In this document: positions 1 to 8,433 of the stretch, in pieces | Numbering within the stretch: position 1 is the stretch's first letter | Layout: each line of letters starts with the position of its first letter | Origin: Erysipelatoclostridium sp. AM42-17 | GTDB lineage: Bacteria; Bacillota_I; Bacilli_A; Erysipelotrichales; Coprobacillaceae | Length of the DNA stretch: 64,000 bases | NCBI RefSeq assembly: GCF_003480255.1 | Contig: NZ_QUIN01000008.1 | Span: 14,187 to 78,186 of the forward strand | Direction: 5' to 3' | The notes under the pieces: model-generated | What the model was told of the DNA's origin: nothing | Seen by the model: the letters and a program-made list of their open reading frames with translations, nothing else | Databases searched by the model: none | Position numbers and translations under genes: made by a program

Positions 1-85
1 GATTTGCCGCCCTGTTTTTATAGAGGACGTCCATGCCAACGCAACAGGGTATGAACGGATTGTACAGCAGATGTGGGCGAGATGA
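1..85 (+). CDS. ParM/StbA-like plasmid segregation ATPase, C-terminal end (partial)
   Basis: Reading from base 2 gives 27 codons ending in TGA at 83-85. The peptide includes DVHANATGYERI, which resembles the C-terminal end of actin-like ParM/StbA segregation proteins of Firmicutes plasmids and ICEs. The stop overlaps the ATG of the following ParR-like gene as ATGA, so the two are probably translationally coupled. In the family, ParM polymerises into filaments that push DNA copies apart. The call rests mainly on the short C-terminal motif and on the neighbouring ParR-like gene, because the ATPase domain lies outside the window. Confidence 0.55.
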   Translation, partial: ICRPVFIEDVHANATGYERIVQQMWAR

Positions 86-372
86 CACGCCCTGTGTATT
101 CGTTCCGCCCGAATCTGAAAAAACCAGAACACCAAAGGGCATGGGAGAAATTTCAAAGTGTTCCAGAAGGGCAGAAAAGCCAGTATCTGGTTCAGGCAAT
201 TCTGGAAAAAGAGGATCGGAAATGGATGGAAGAAGTCATTCAAAAGACGATAAAAGAAAGTGTTCGGGAATTAGGAATATGTGGCACTACGGAACAATTG
301 AAAACGAAACCATCATCGGAAGAAATACCAGATCAGATGATGGATTTTCTATCTCAAATGGAAAATTTGTAA
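82..372 (+). CDS. parR: ParR-like centromere-binding protein
   Basis: A 96-residue protein opening MTRPVYSFRPN, followed by a helical region and the segment GQKSQYLVQAILEKE. This is the usual look of ParR proteins, which bind centromere repeats through an N-terminal ribbon-helix-helix and link DNA to ParM filaments. I chose ATG 82 because it overlaps the TGA of the upstream ParM-like gene; an in-frame GTG at 73 is also possible. The acidic C-terminal tail (residues about 75-96) would be the ParM contact in the family. Type II partition genes on an integrative element suggest that the excised circle is stabilised, which is inference. Confidence 0.65.
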   Translation: MTRPVYSFRPNLKKPEHQRAWEKFQSVPEGQKSQYLVQAILEKEDRKWMEEVIQKTIKESVRELGICGTTEQLKTKPSSEEIPDQMMDFLSQMENL

Positions 373-386
373 AGGGGGTGAGGCCT

Positions 387-466
387 ATGATTGCACGATA
401 CATACATTGTTGGATCTGCTAGGGGTAAGGCAAGAAATGCATCGATATCTTTGGTGGGTATTGTGA
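387..466 (+). other. Two tiny candidate ORFs rich in Trp/Cys
   Basis: Behind the strong ribosome-binding sequence AAGGGGGTGAGG an ATG at 387 opens an 11-codon frame (MIARYIHCWIC) ending at 422. A second ATG at 437 opens a 9-codon frame (MHRYLWWVL) ending at 466. Both fall between the ParR-like gene and the ribbon-helix-helix gene. They could be leader peptides, micro-proteins or chance. Only the first has a convincing ribosome-binding site. No family is recognisable. Confidence 0.25.
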
Positions 467-526
467 ATAGCTTTCCATGCGGCTTTGGAGTATGTTGTGT
501 GTAGCAAAAGTGAAAGGAGAAAGGTT

Positions 527-1078
527 ATGGCAGAGATGAAAAATATCTGCGGAAAGATCCCGATGGACTTACATGAGAAAGTAAGAGAAGAGATTGAACT
601 CACAGAAAGCAGCACACAAAAATTTTTACAACAGGTCATTGAAGAACATTTCAACAGAGTGGAAGGAAAAGGAGAAATAAGCATGGGAGCAGTAAGAACA
701 GTAGCAGTACAGGTATCAGAGGAATTATTCCAGAGATTAAAAGTAGTCATCGGAAAGAAACACATGAAACAGAAAGACTTCTTAATTCAGATTATAGAAG
801 AAGCACTGGAAAAGGTAGAGGTCGAATGGCAAAGCAAAGAGCAGCCTGAAGAATCCGAACAGACAACTGGAGAATTGGGAACAGAAGAAACTCAACCGGA
901 AGAAAGAACTGAGCCGGAAAGGGAAAGTGAACCAGAAGAGGAAGCCGAACCGGATGGAGAAAGTGAACCGAAAGAGGAAAACAAACCAGAAGGGGAAAGT
1001 GAACCGGAAGAGGAAACTGAACCAGAAGGAGAGACTGATCCGGAAGAATCCAAAGCAGAAGAACCAACAGAATGGTAA
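527..1078 (+). CDS. Tandem ribbon-helix-helix-like DNA-binding protein with acidic repeat tail
   Basis: 183 residues from ATG 527, preceded by AAAGGAGAAAGG. Residues about 1-40 (KIPMDLHEKVREEIELTES) and about 60-100 (VAVQVSEELFQRLKVVIGK) are two similar strand-helix-helix units of the size of CopG/Arc-type domains, so the protein may be a single-chain pseudodimer. Residues about 110-183 are almost entirely Glu, Pro, Ser and Thr, including eight hexapeptide repeats. Lying just behind the ParM/ParR genes, it may be an accessory partition or regulatory protein; this is inference. An in-frame upstream start at 485 exists but has no good ribosome-binding site. A strong terminator follows the stop. 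Confidence 0.6.
   Translation: MAEMKNICGKIPMDLHEKVREEIELTESSTQKFLQQVIEEHFNRVEGKGEISMGAVRTVAVQVSEELFQRLKVVIGKKHMKQKDFLIQIIEEALEKVEVEWQSKEQPEESEQTTGELGTEETQPEERTEPERESEPEEEAEPDGESEPKEENKPEGESEPEEETEPEGETDPEESKAEEPTEW
908..1051 (+). repeat. 18-bp coding repeat, eight copies (acidic hexapeptide)
   Basis: Eight consecutive 18-nt units encode variants of the hexapeptide T/S-E-P-E-E/G-E (for example SEPEEE, TEPEGE, SEPKEE, NKPEGE). The array makes up most of the C-terminal tail of the ribbon-helix-helix protein. Such an array can expand or contract by slippage, so tail length may differ between related elements. Confidence 0.8.
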
Positions 1079-1101
1079 CCAATTGATACAGAATAACGAA
1101 G

Positions 1102-1132
1102 GGCGGTATGAGAGATCATGCCGCCTGTTTTT
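1102..1132 (+). terminator. Rho-independent terminator after the ribbon-helix-helix gene
   Basis: A 10-bp stem (1102-1111 with 1116-1125, one G-U pair) closes a GAGA tetraloop and is followed by TGTTTTTA. It ends only about 9 bases before the ribosome-binding site AAAGGAGG of the methyltransferase gene, so it may also set read-through into that gene. Confidence 0.8.
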
Positions 1133-1148
1133 ATCAGCAAAAAGGAGG

Positions 1149-2444
1149 TTGATAGCCGCAACCATTCAATTTTTTGATCTCTTTAGCGGAATCGGGGGAT
1201 TTCGTGAAGGCTTAAGACGGGCAGGAAACTTTGTCTGTGTCGGACATTGCGAGGTGGATACTTATGCGGATAAGAACTACCGATTGCTGTTTGATACGGA
1301 AGGGGAGTGGTATTGTAATGACGCAAGAACAATCGAACCAGAACGAATGCCAGATTTTGATTTACTCTGTGCAGGATTTCCTTGCCAGGCATTCTCTATC
1401 GCCGGAAAGCGAGAAGGATTTGCAGATGCAAGAGGAACTCTCTTTTTTGAAATTGCCCGGATTCTTGAAGCTAAAAGACCCTCGTATTTTATCCTTGAAA
1501 ATGTTCCCGGTTTGTTATCGCATGACAAAGGCCGGACGTTTTGCACCATCCTCAGTACGCTTTCTGAACTGGGGTACCATGTCGAATGGAAAGTGCTTAA
1601 CAGCAAGGATTTCGGAGTCCCCCAAGCAAGAAAACGGGTGTATATTGTCGGATATTTTGATTTCCGATGTGCCGGAAAAGTATTACCTGAACCAGAAACA
1701 AATGGAGCAGCTCTTGTTCAAGTCCGGGCAGGAAGTCAGGGGAAAAGAGTCTACAGTCCCAAAGGACTAAGCTGTACCCTGACATCACAGGCAGGTGGAA
1801 TGGGCGGCAAGACAGGATTATATGATGTAGGTGTTCCAATCAAAGAGAATACAAAGCTCGGCTACAAACTTGCAAGAGAAGGGGACAGCATCGATCTGGG
1901 TTATGCGAATCTCAACAGCAGGAGAGGAAGAGTCGGACACCAGATCGCACATACCCTGACAACAGGTGTTCAACAGGGAACGCTGCACTTTGTCGATCTT
2001 TCACCTCCGCCGGTGGTAACGGAAGAATGCAGAAGCCTGAATACCAGACAATGCGGTGTCCACAAATACAAAGGAGAATGTTCTGGTGTATTAGCAGAGG
2101 ATGGAGCAAGAGCAGTCTTAACACCAGCAAAAGAGAATGTTCGTCAGAACGGCAGACGTATGAAAGAACCCGAAGAACCGATGTTTACAATTACTGCAAC
2201 CGATCGTCATGGCATCTTGTATCACGGCAGAATAAGAAGGTTAGTTCCGAGGGAATGTCTGCGACTGCAGGGTTATTACGACTGGCAGATTGATAAGATC
2301 ATAGACAGCACTTCTGACGCACAGCTTTATAAACAGGCTGGAAACGGAGTAACTGTCAATGTTATCGAGGCAATTGGCAGATTGTTACAAAAGGCAGACT
2401 CCGAACTTAACACACAGAAAGTGTCTGAGAAAGGAATCCATTAG
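1149..2444 (+). CDS. DNA (cytosine-5-)-methyltransferase
   Basis: About 431 residues carrying the ordered motifs of C5 methyltransferases: motif I FFDLFSGIGGFREG, motif IV GFPCQAFSIAG with the catalytic Cys, motif VI ENVPGLL, motif VIII QARKRVYIVG, a variable target-recognition region, motif IX RRLVPRECLRLQGY and motif X QAGNGVTVNVI. It transfers a methyl group from S-adenosylmethionine to cytosine. No restriction endonuclease is adjacent, so it is likely an orphan enzyme that protects the element or masks it from host restriction (inference). The start is uncertain: the frame is open further upstream, AAAGGAGG ends directly before TTG 1149, and an ATA follows at 1152. A metK gene and a second methyltransferase lie downstream. 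Confidence 0.9.
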   Translation: MIAATIQFFDLFSGIGGFREGLRRAGNFVCVGHCEVDTYADKNYRLLFDTEGEWYCNDARTIEPERMPDFDLLCAGFPCQAFSIAGKREGFADARGTLFFEIARILEAKRPSYFILENVPGLLSHDKGRTFCTILSTLSELGYHVEWKVLNSKDFGVPQARKRVYIVGYFDFRCAGKVLPEPETNGAALVQVRAGSQGKRVYSPKGLSCTLTSQAGGMGGKTGLYDVGVPIKENTKLGYKLAREGDSIDLGYANLNSRRGRVGHQIAHTLTTGVQQGTLHFVDLSPPPVVTEECRSLNTRQCGVHKYKGECSGVLAEDGARAVLTPAKENVRQNGRRMKEPEEPMFTITATDRHGILYHGRIRRLVPRECLRLQGYYDWQIDKIIDSTSDAQLYKQAGNGVTVNVIEAIGRLLQKADSELNTQKVSEKGIH

Positions 2445-2446
2445 GC

Positions 2447-3403
2447 ATGATCGGAATAAAAGACCAATACTTTGGCACAGAAATCGAAATGACAGGGATT
2501 ACCAGACAACGTGCTGCAGAAGTTGTTGCTGAAATGTTTGGAACAGAAGCATATTATGACGGCACTACTTATGGAGTCTGGTCAGTGATAGATCTGGAAG
2601 GAAAAAAGTGGAAATTTATGTCTGATGGGAGCATTTATACACAACGGAAAGTATACGGTCGAATTGTAGACGCAGGTGGAGAATATTCAACAGAAATGGT
2701 ATCACCGAAATTATCCTATGATGAAATGGGAAAGTTACAGGAAGTAGTACGATGTCTGCGACAGCATGGAGGTTTTGTAAATGAGTCCTGTGGTCAGCAT
2801 GTTCATGTAGATGCATCGAATCATACACCGCAGAGTCTGAAAAATGCACTGACAATTATGTATGCAAAGGAAGATATCCTGTTCAAAGCACTGAAAGTGC
2901 AGGAGAGAAGAGCAAATAGTTATTGTCAGAGGGTGCGACCGGAGGTATTGGAGAAAATCCGAAAAATACCAAATAAATCAATCACAATGGACCGAGTAAG
3001 AAATGTCTGGTATGGAGGCAGGGATGGAAGTCATACCCATTATGATCATACCCGTTATTATGCTCTGAATCTTCATGCTGTGTTTTCCAAGGGAACTTTG
3101 GAATGGCGTTGTTTTGAAAGCACACTACATGCAGGAAAGGTGAGAGCAAATATTACACTGGCATTAGCCATTTCCGCACAGGCAATCAATCAGAGATCGA
3201 CACAGATGAAAAAGACACTGATATCAGAAAACCCGGCATTTACATTTCGTACATTTTTATTGAGACTTGGGTTAATTGGAGACGAATATAAAAATGTTCG
3301 AAAACATCTGCTGGCAAATCTGGATGGTGATCTTGCGTGGAGATATGATAAAAGCACGTATGAGTGTCTGAAGAAAAATCAAAGGACAGAAGGAGTCAGA
3401 TAG
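2447..3403 (+). CDS. Amidoligase-family protein (COOH-NH2 ligase fold)
   Basis: 318 residues. Features typical of the amidoligase family (glutamine-synthetase-like fold) are the N-terminal FGTEIEMTG, the central CGQHVHVDA with paired histidines, RYYALNLHAV and the arginine motif GTLEWRCFEST. Such enzymes are predicted to form amide or peptide-like bonds between a carboxylate and an amine using ATP. The gene starts 2 bases after the methyltransferase stop and is followed 12 bases later by a gamma-glutamylcyclotransferase-like gene. Comparative genomics of this family has described this pairing in mobile elements of gut Firmicutes, with proposed roles in modifying cell-wall peptides or proteins. 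The substrate is unknown. Confidence 0.75.
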   Translation: MIGIKDQYFGTEIEMTGITRQRAAEVVAEMFGTEAYYDGTTYGVWSVIDLEGKKWKFMSDGSIYTQRKVYGRIVDAGGEYSTEMVSPKLSYDEMGKLQEVVRCLRQHGGFVNESCGQHVHVDASNHTPQSLKNALTIMYAKEDILFKALKVQERRANSYCQRVRPEVLEKIRKIPNKSITMDRVRNVWYGGRDGSHTHYDHTRYYALNLHAVFSKGTLEWRCFESTLHAGKVRANITLALAISAQAINQRSTQMKKTLISENPAFTFRTFLLRLGLIGDEYKNVRKHLLANLDGDLAWRYDKSTYECLKKNQRTEGVR

Positions 3404-3415
3404 AGGTGAGAAAAA

Positions 3416-3898
3416 ATGAAAGATAGATATTACTTCGCTTATGGCAGCAACATGAATCTGGAGCAGATGAAGTACAGGTGTCCGGCTGCGGAAGTTGTGG
3501 AAAACGTCCGGCTTGAAAATTATCGGCTGGCATTTCGGGGAAGGGCTCCGGGCAATGGGGTAGCAACGGTTCTGCCGGAAAAAGGAAGCTATGTCGAAGG
3601 AGTCTTATGGAAAATCACAGAAGCGTGTGAGAAGAGTCTGGATTTTTATGAAGGATTCCCAAGTTTTTATGGGAAAGAATCGATTCGGGTAAAAAATCAG
3701 GATGGTGTGGAGAAAGAAGTGTTTGTATATATGATGAACGCTCCGCACAAAGATGTTCCGGCAAAGCCATCGAAATTTTATCTGGATGGAATTCTGGAAG
3801 GATGTAAGGATAACCAGATTCCAACGGAGTCTGTCATGGAAGCGGTAAAACGTACCAGACAGGAAGTAAAAAAAGAAAAAAATCGATATGCAAGATAA
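3416..3898 (+). CDS. Gamma-glutamylcyclotransferase / AIG2-like protein
   Basis: 160 residues opening with the family signature YFAYGSNMN, followed by VEGVLWKI and the LDFYEGFP segment, which match the GGCT/AIG2-like barrel. Family members release 5-oxoproline or cleave gamma-glutamyl-amine bonds. Placed directly behind an amidoligase, it probably trims or reverses an isopeptide-type bond made by that enzyme (inference from gene pairing). The C-terminus is a lysine/arginine-rich tail (KRTRQEVKKEKNR). A ribosome-binding site GAGGTGAG precedes the ATG, and a terminator follows immediately, so the methyltransferase, amidoligase and this gene form one unit. Confidence 0.8.
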   Translation: MKDRYYFAYGSNMNLEQMKYRCPAAEVVENVRLENYRLAFRGRAPGNGVATVLPEKGSYVEGVLWKITEACEKSLDFYEGFPSFYGKESIRVKNQDGVEKEVFVYMMNAPHKDVPAKPSKFYLDGILEGCKDNQIPTESVMEAVKRTRQEVKKEKNRYAR

Positions 3899-3902
3899 AA
3901 CG

Positions 3903-3935
3903 TACCGCAGAGGAAACATCTTCTGCGGTATTTTA
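3903..3935 (+). terminator. Rho-independent terminator
   Basis: A perfect 9-bp stem TACCGCAGA/TCTGCGGTA (3903-3911 with 3922-3930) is followed by TTTTAC. It ends the methyltransferase-amidoligase-cyclotransferase unit and lies about 40 bases before the adhesin start. Confidence 0.7.
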
Positions 3936-3971
3936 CTGAAAAAATCTATTTATAATAGGAAGGAAAAGCAC

Positions 3972-6900
3972 ATGAAGGTTAGAAAATTAAAGACCAGAAT
4001 TGCTGCTTTTGGACTGGCTGTCCTGATGGGCATCAGTACCTTGAGCAGTGCGAATGCGTTTGCGGCCGAACAGACAGGCTCGGAACAGCAGACGGAAGTA
4101 CAGGCATCTGAACAGGCGGTAACAAGCCAGAAAGATACATCAGTTACAGCAGATGATATCACAAAAGCAGTTTCAGATGATACATTTGCAGTGGAAACCA
4201 GTATGGAAGGAATCCATTATGATGCAGAAAAAGAAGATGTTACGCTTGTAAGTATCAAAGATGAGAATGGTGGAGAGTATCATTCAGACAAAGCAGGAAC
4301 ATATATTGCCACTTATATGGTCGTTCCAAAAGATAAGAGTGACAGCTATACCATCACCCGTAAAGTGACTCTGACGGATACCGAAGGACAGGCACATTCC
4401 GAAGAAAATGGTGGAGAGAAACAGAAGTCAGATACAGAATCTGAAGATGATTCGGATTCGCCTGTGCAGAACTACACAGATGTAGAAATTGAAACATCCG
4501 AAGAAGATGCATCTGCACAGGCAATCAAAGAACTGAAAGAGGACATCGAAGAGGGAAATGTGATGGTATTGTCTGCGGCTGAAAGAGCTACAAGCAGCGG
4601 TTCCACAGTTACATTGACAAAGGGGAGAACTATTTATTATCCAAGTTATATTGGAAATTATCTTACTTGCCTGTTTACAGTCAATGGAAAAATTGCATAC
4701 TGCCTTCAGTCCCAGAAAGCATCCCCACCGAGTGGAAGTTATGTAGCACAGGTACTGGACAGCAATAAAAATCTGCAGAAAGTCCTTTATTATGGTTATG
4801 GCGGGGCAGGAGATCTGACAGGAAGTTATCTGTCTGGAAAAACGGAAGATGAAAAGTATGTGTATACACACATTGCAGCCAGCTATGCTTATGCAGGAGA
4901 AGCCGGATTTACAGGGTGTAATTATAATGACCTTGTAAATGCAGGGGTTATCGCATATATCAATTATCTGTTTGGACAGGAAGAACCGCCAAAAGGTGAA
5001 CTGAGCCTTTCAAGCACAAAGCTGAATGCAGTACGGGATGGAAACATCCAGAAAACACCAAATATCACACTGTCTGGAGATCACAGAAACTATGTGACAC
5101 TGAGTGTACCAGAAAATGTGACAGCACATAATCTTTCCAAAGGAACAAGTGTTACAAATGGAAAAATCCAGATTTATGGTGGAGATACATTCTATCTGTC
5201 CGCAGATTTATTACTGACAGGCAGTTATGCTTCCGGCAACTTATATGGTTCTGTCGGAAAGACATGGAGAACACTGGTGTTGACAACCGGAGATTCCAAG
5301 CAGGATATCGGTGTATTTGAAAGCGAAACAGCAGCGCCGGTAAGCTTCAGTGTACAGTGGCTGAATATGACACGCATTGAACTTATGAAGAAAGATGTCA
5401 ATACACAGAATCCACTGTCAGGAGCAGTTTATGGTATTTATACTGATAAGAAGTGTGAAAATCTGCTGATGACAATGTCAGCAACCGGAACAGACGGAAA
5501 AGCAGTCAGCGATTATTTTGATTCTGCACTGAAAACAGTGTACGTGAAAGAGATCACTGCTCCGACAGGATACAAACTGAATACAGAAGTATATAAAGTG
5601 GCTGTTACTGCCGGAAAGACAATGACTGTAACAGCAACAGATGAGAGAGTCACCGGAAAGGTGAAAATCGCAAAGATCGATAAAGAAACACTTGCATTTA
5701 AAGCGCAGGGGGACAGTGTTCTTCGTGGTGCTGTGTATGGTCTGTATGCAAAAGAGGACATCGTGCATCCGGATGGCACAACAGGGGTTCTGTATAAACA
5801 GGACAGCCTGATTGCACAGGGAGTCATCGGAGATGACGGAACACTGGAATTTTCAGAATTATACCTTGGAGAAATGTATGTAAAAGAGATCACTCCACCG
5901 GAAGGATATACACTGGATACTACCAAATACGAGGTATCAGTAACTTATGAAGGTCAGGATGTTGCCGAAGTGACAAGAGACCTTACGGTAAAAGAGCAGG
6001 TAAAGAAACAGGCATTCCAGTTAATCAAAATCAGTGAAGATGGAGAGCAGACAGAAACAGACCTGGTTGCAGGAGCAGGATTTAAGGTATATCTGATCAG
6101 CGACCTGACACAGGTAAAAAATGGAAAACTGAAGCCAGCCAATGGAGAAAGCTATACAGCAAGCGATTTCAAAAATTATGACTTCAGCAAAGAGCAGGTT
6201 GCAGTTACTTACGAGAATGGAACAGCCGTACCAGTACCAGAACTGATCACTGATACAAAAGGATATGCAGTCAGCCCGGAACTGCCGTATGGAAGTTATG
6301 TTGTAGTGGAAAGTACTACCCCTGAGAATTTGAAAACCATTGATCCATTTGTTGTAAATGTGGAAAATGACAGCAGAGAGCCAATGCAGTGGAGAGTATT
6401 TGATGACCGCCCGTTTGAATTTTTGCTGAAAATTGTAAAGAAGGATGCACAGACTGGAAATACTGTTTTAAAGGCTGGTGCTTCTTATAAGATTTACGAT
6501 GTGACAAATAAGAAATATGTGGAACAGGTTGTTCAGTATCCGAAGAAAGAAAAGATCAGTGTATTCGAAACAAACGAGGAAGGATATCTGATCACACCGC
6601 AGGAACTGAAGTGCTCTACCTACCGAATCGAAGAAGTGAAAGCACCGGAAGGATTTGTAAGACAGGGAAGCGAGGAGTCCCTGTATGATGGAACAACGAT
6701 TATTTCACCATTAGAACAGACTACAAAAGGAACATATAAAGAAAATCCACAGAGTGGTATTGTAATTACAGTATCCTCAAACACTGCACATCAGATTGAT
6801 CCAGATACAGGAGCTGCGATTGTAGAGGTAGAACAGAAAAACGATGAACAGGTAGGAAGCCTGCTCCTGACGAAAAAGGGAGAACAGCTTACCGAAGTAA

Positions 6901-8348
6901 CCGGAGATTCTGTTCTGGCAAAAGTAAAAGCACTGGTTTCAAAAGTAAGAAATGCCGTATCTGGAAAAGAAGAAACAGGTATTTATAAAGGCTTTAAATA
7001 TGAAGAAACCGGAGTAGAAGGCGCTGAATTCGAAATATATGCCAAAGATACCATCTATTCACCGGACGGAGCAAAGGACGAAGCAGGAAATCCAGTTGTC
7101 CGATATGAGAAAGATGACCTGGTAGCCAAACTGACTACAGATGAAAATGGAACAGCAGTTATCAACAATCTGCCACTGGGAACGTATTATCTGAAAGAAG
7201 TTGTAGCAGGAGAGAATTTTGTCCTAAATACAGAACAGAAAGAATTTACCCTGACAGCAGAGGATGATACACAGGCAGTTGTTTATGAAGGCGTTACCTA
7301 TAAAAATGAAAGACAGAAAGTTTTCGTATCAGTAGAAAAGAAAGATTCTGTCACAGGCGAAAAGCTGGAAGGTGTTATTTTTGGACTGTATGCTGCAGAA
7401 GATATTCTTTCTAATCAGGGAGAGGTTCTCGTAGAGAAAGATACCTTGCTGGAAAAGAAAGCAACGGATGCAAAGGGAACACTTACTTTCGACAGTGATC
7501 TTCCACATGGAAAATACTATGTCAAAGAGGAAGTCAGAAAAGCTGGATATCTTCCAAATGAGGAAGTATGGAATGTAGATGCAACTTACGAAAATCAGAA
7601 TCTTGCAAAGATTGAACTGAACAAAGAAGTTGAGAATCAGCCGACAGAAACACGCATTACAAAAACAGATGCAACTACCGGAAATGAGCTGGAAGGAGCC
7701 AAACTGCAGGTCATTGATAAAGACGGAAATGTTGTGGAAGAATGGGTAAGCAGTAAGGAAGAACATGTCATTTACGGACTGCCGGAAGGAAGTTATACCT
7801 TACATGAGGAACTGGCTCCTTATGAAGATGGCTATGTGTCTGCCAGCGATGTGATGTTTGAAGTCAAAGAAGATGGCAGTGTGACAAAGGTTGAGATGAA
7901 AGATGAATATTCCAAAGTGGAAATTTCAAAAACAGACCTTACAACCGGAAAAGAACTGGAAGGGGCAAAGCTTCAGATTATCCGCAAAGACGGAACTGTT
8001 CTGGAAGAGTGGATTACAGATGGAAAACCACATTCCGTTGAAAAACTCCCAGTCAATGAAGAACTTACTCTGCGTGAGATCACAGCACCGGATGGTTACG
8101 AGATTGCGGAAGATGTCACATTTACATTGAAAGATACAATGGAAGTCCAGAAAGTAGAAATGAAAGATGCCAGAACACCGGAGAAAACAACAGAAAAAAC
8201 AAATGCACCAAAAACAGGTGATAACCAGAAAATATGGGCGTTTGTTCTGCTTGCACTGGCATCTGCTGGAACAGCTACAGGAGTGACTGTATACCGCAGA
8301 AAGAAGTCAAAAATGACAGACAACAAAAAAGAAACAGAAGAAAAATAA
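3972..8348 (+). CDS. Sortase-anchored Cna-B/SpaA-type surface adhesin
   Basis: 1458 residues from ATG 3972, behind AGGAAGGAAAAG. The N-terminal signal peptide has the core AAFGLAVLMGISTLSSANAF. Residues about 200-345 resemble the thioester (TQXA) domain: AYCLQSQ, YYGYGGAG and THIAASYAYAG. Long serial Cna-B/SpaA-like domains follow, each with K-x-D near the start and VKEITxPxGY or similar near the end. These typically carry Lys-Asn isopeptide cross-links. The C-terminus has NAPKTGD as a sortase motif, a hydrophobic helix and a YRRKKSK tail. The protein should be covalently anchored to the wall and mediate attachment or mating contact. The Gln normally forming the thioester appears as His (THIA). 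No sortase gene is in the window. Confidence 0.85.
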   Translation: MKVRKLKTRIAAFGLAVLMGISTLSSANAFAAEQTGSEQQTEVQASEQAVTSQKDTSVTADDITKAVSDDTFAVETSMEGIHYDAEKEDVTLVSIKDENGGEYHSDKAGTYIATYMVVPKDKSDSYTITRKVTLTDTEGQAHSEENGGEKQKSDTESEDDSDSPVQNYTDVEIETSEEDASAQAIKELKEDIEEGNVMVLSAAERATSSGSTVTLTKGRTIYYPSYIGNYLTCLFTVNGKIAYCLQSQKASPPSGSYVAQVLDSNKNLQKVLYYGYGGAGDLTGSYLSGKTEDEKYVYTHIAASYAYAGEAGFTGCNYNDLVNAGVIAYINYLFGQEEPPKGELSLSSTKLNAVRDGNIQKTPNITLSGDHRNYVTLSVPENVTAHNLSKGTSVTNGKIQIYGGDTFYLSADLLLTGSYASGNLYGSVGKTWRTLVLTTGDSKQDIGVFESETAAPVSFSVQWLNMTRIELMKKDVNTQNPLSGAVYGIYTDKKCENLLMTMSATGTDGKAVSDYFDSALKTVYVKEITAPTGYKLNTEVYKVAVTAGKTMTVTATDERVTGKVKIAKIDKETLAFKAQGDSVLRGAVYGLYAKEDIVHPDGTTGVLYKQDSLIAQGVIGDDGTLEFSELYLGEMYVKEITPPEGYTLDTTKYEVSVTYEGQDVAEVTRDLTVKEQVKKQAFQLIKISEDGEQTETDLVAGAGFKVYLISDLTQVKNGKLKPANGESYTASDFKNYDFSKEQVAVTYENGTAVPVPELITDTKGYAVSPELPYGSYVVVESTTPENLKTIDPFVVNVENDSREPMQWRVFDDRPFEFLLKIVKKDAQTGNTVLKAGASYKIYDVTNKKYVEQVVQYPKKEKISVFETNEEGYLITPQELKCSTYRIEEVKAPEGFVRQGSEESLYDGTTIISPLEQTTKGTYKENPQSGIVITVSSNTAHQIDPDTGAAIVEVEQKNDEQVGSLLLTKKGEQLTEVTGDSVLAKVKALVSKVRNAVSGKEETGIYKGFKYEETGVEGAEFEIYAKDTIYSPDGAKDEAGNPVVRYEKDDLVAKLTTDENGTAVINNLPLGTYYLKEVVAGENFVLNTEQKEFTLTAEDDTQAVVYEGVTYKNERQKVFVSVEKKDSVTGEKLEGVIFGLYAAEDILSNQGEVLVEKDTLLEKKATDAKGTLTFDSDLPHGKYYVKEEVRKAGYLPNEEVWNVDATYENQNLAKIELNKEVENQPTETRITKTDATTGNELEGAKLQVIDKDGNVVEEWVSSKEEHVIYGLPEGSYTLHEELAPYEDGYVSASDVMFEVKEDGSVTKVEMKDEYSKVEISKTDLTTGKELEGAKLQIIRKDGTVLEEWITDGKPHSVEKLPVNEELTLREITAPDGYEIAEDVTFTLKDTMEVQKVEMKDARTPEKTTEKTNAPKTGDNQKIWAFVLLALASAGTATGVTVYRRKKSKMTDNKKETEEK

Positions 8349-8375
8349 AATAAGAATTACAGGATAAACCAATCT

Positions 8376-8416
8376 GACAGGGCAGGAGATGTGCATAAAG
8401 CAGCTTCTGCCCTGTC
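8376..8416 (+). other. RNA hairpin upstream of metK (no U-tract)
   Basis: A perfect 10-bp inverted repeat GACAGGGCAG/CTGCCCTGTC (8376-8385 and 8407-8416) encloses 21 bases and ends five bases before the ribosome-binding site AAGGAGAAG. There is no run of T after it, so it is not a classical terminator. It may be a processing site, mRNA stabiliser or weak terminator. It does not resemble a SAM riboswitch, which would need more space and conserved junctions. Confidence 0.5.
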
Positions 8417-8433
8417 TGTATATAAGGAGAAGA

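Noticed and set aside
908..1051. 18-base repeats considered as a CRISPR array
   Set aside because: The units are contiguous, without spacers, and encode an in-frame hexapeptide repeat inside a gene.
782..1165. Minus-strand Phe-rich frames opposite the acidic repeat
   Set aside because: Phe/Leu/Ser-rich translations arise from reading GAA/GAG codons backwards; no start signal is present.
3951..3956. TATAAT before the adhesin gene as a promoter
   Set aside because: It would place the transcript start inside or next to the ribosome-binding site, and no -35 hexamer is at the right distance.
8349..8433. SAM riboswitch before metK
   Set aside because: The leader is only 85 bases and contains one simple hairpin; none of the conserved junction motifs of SAM riboswitches is visible.
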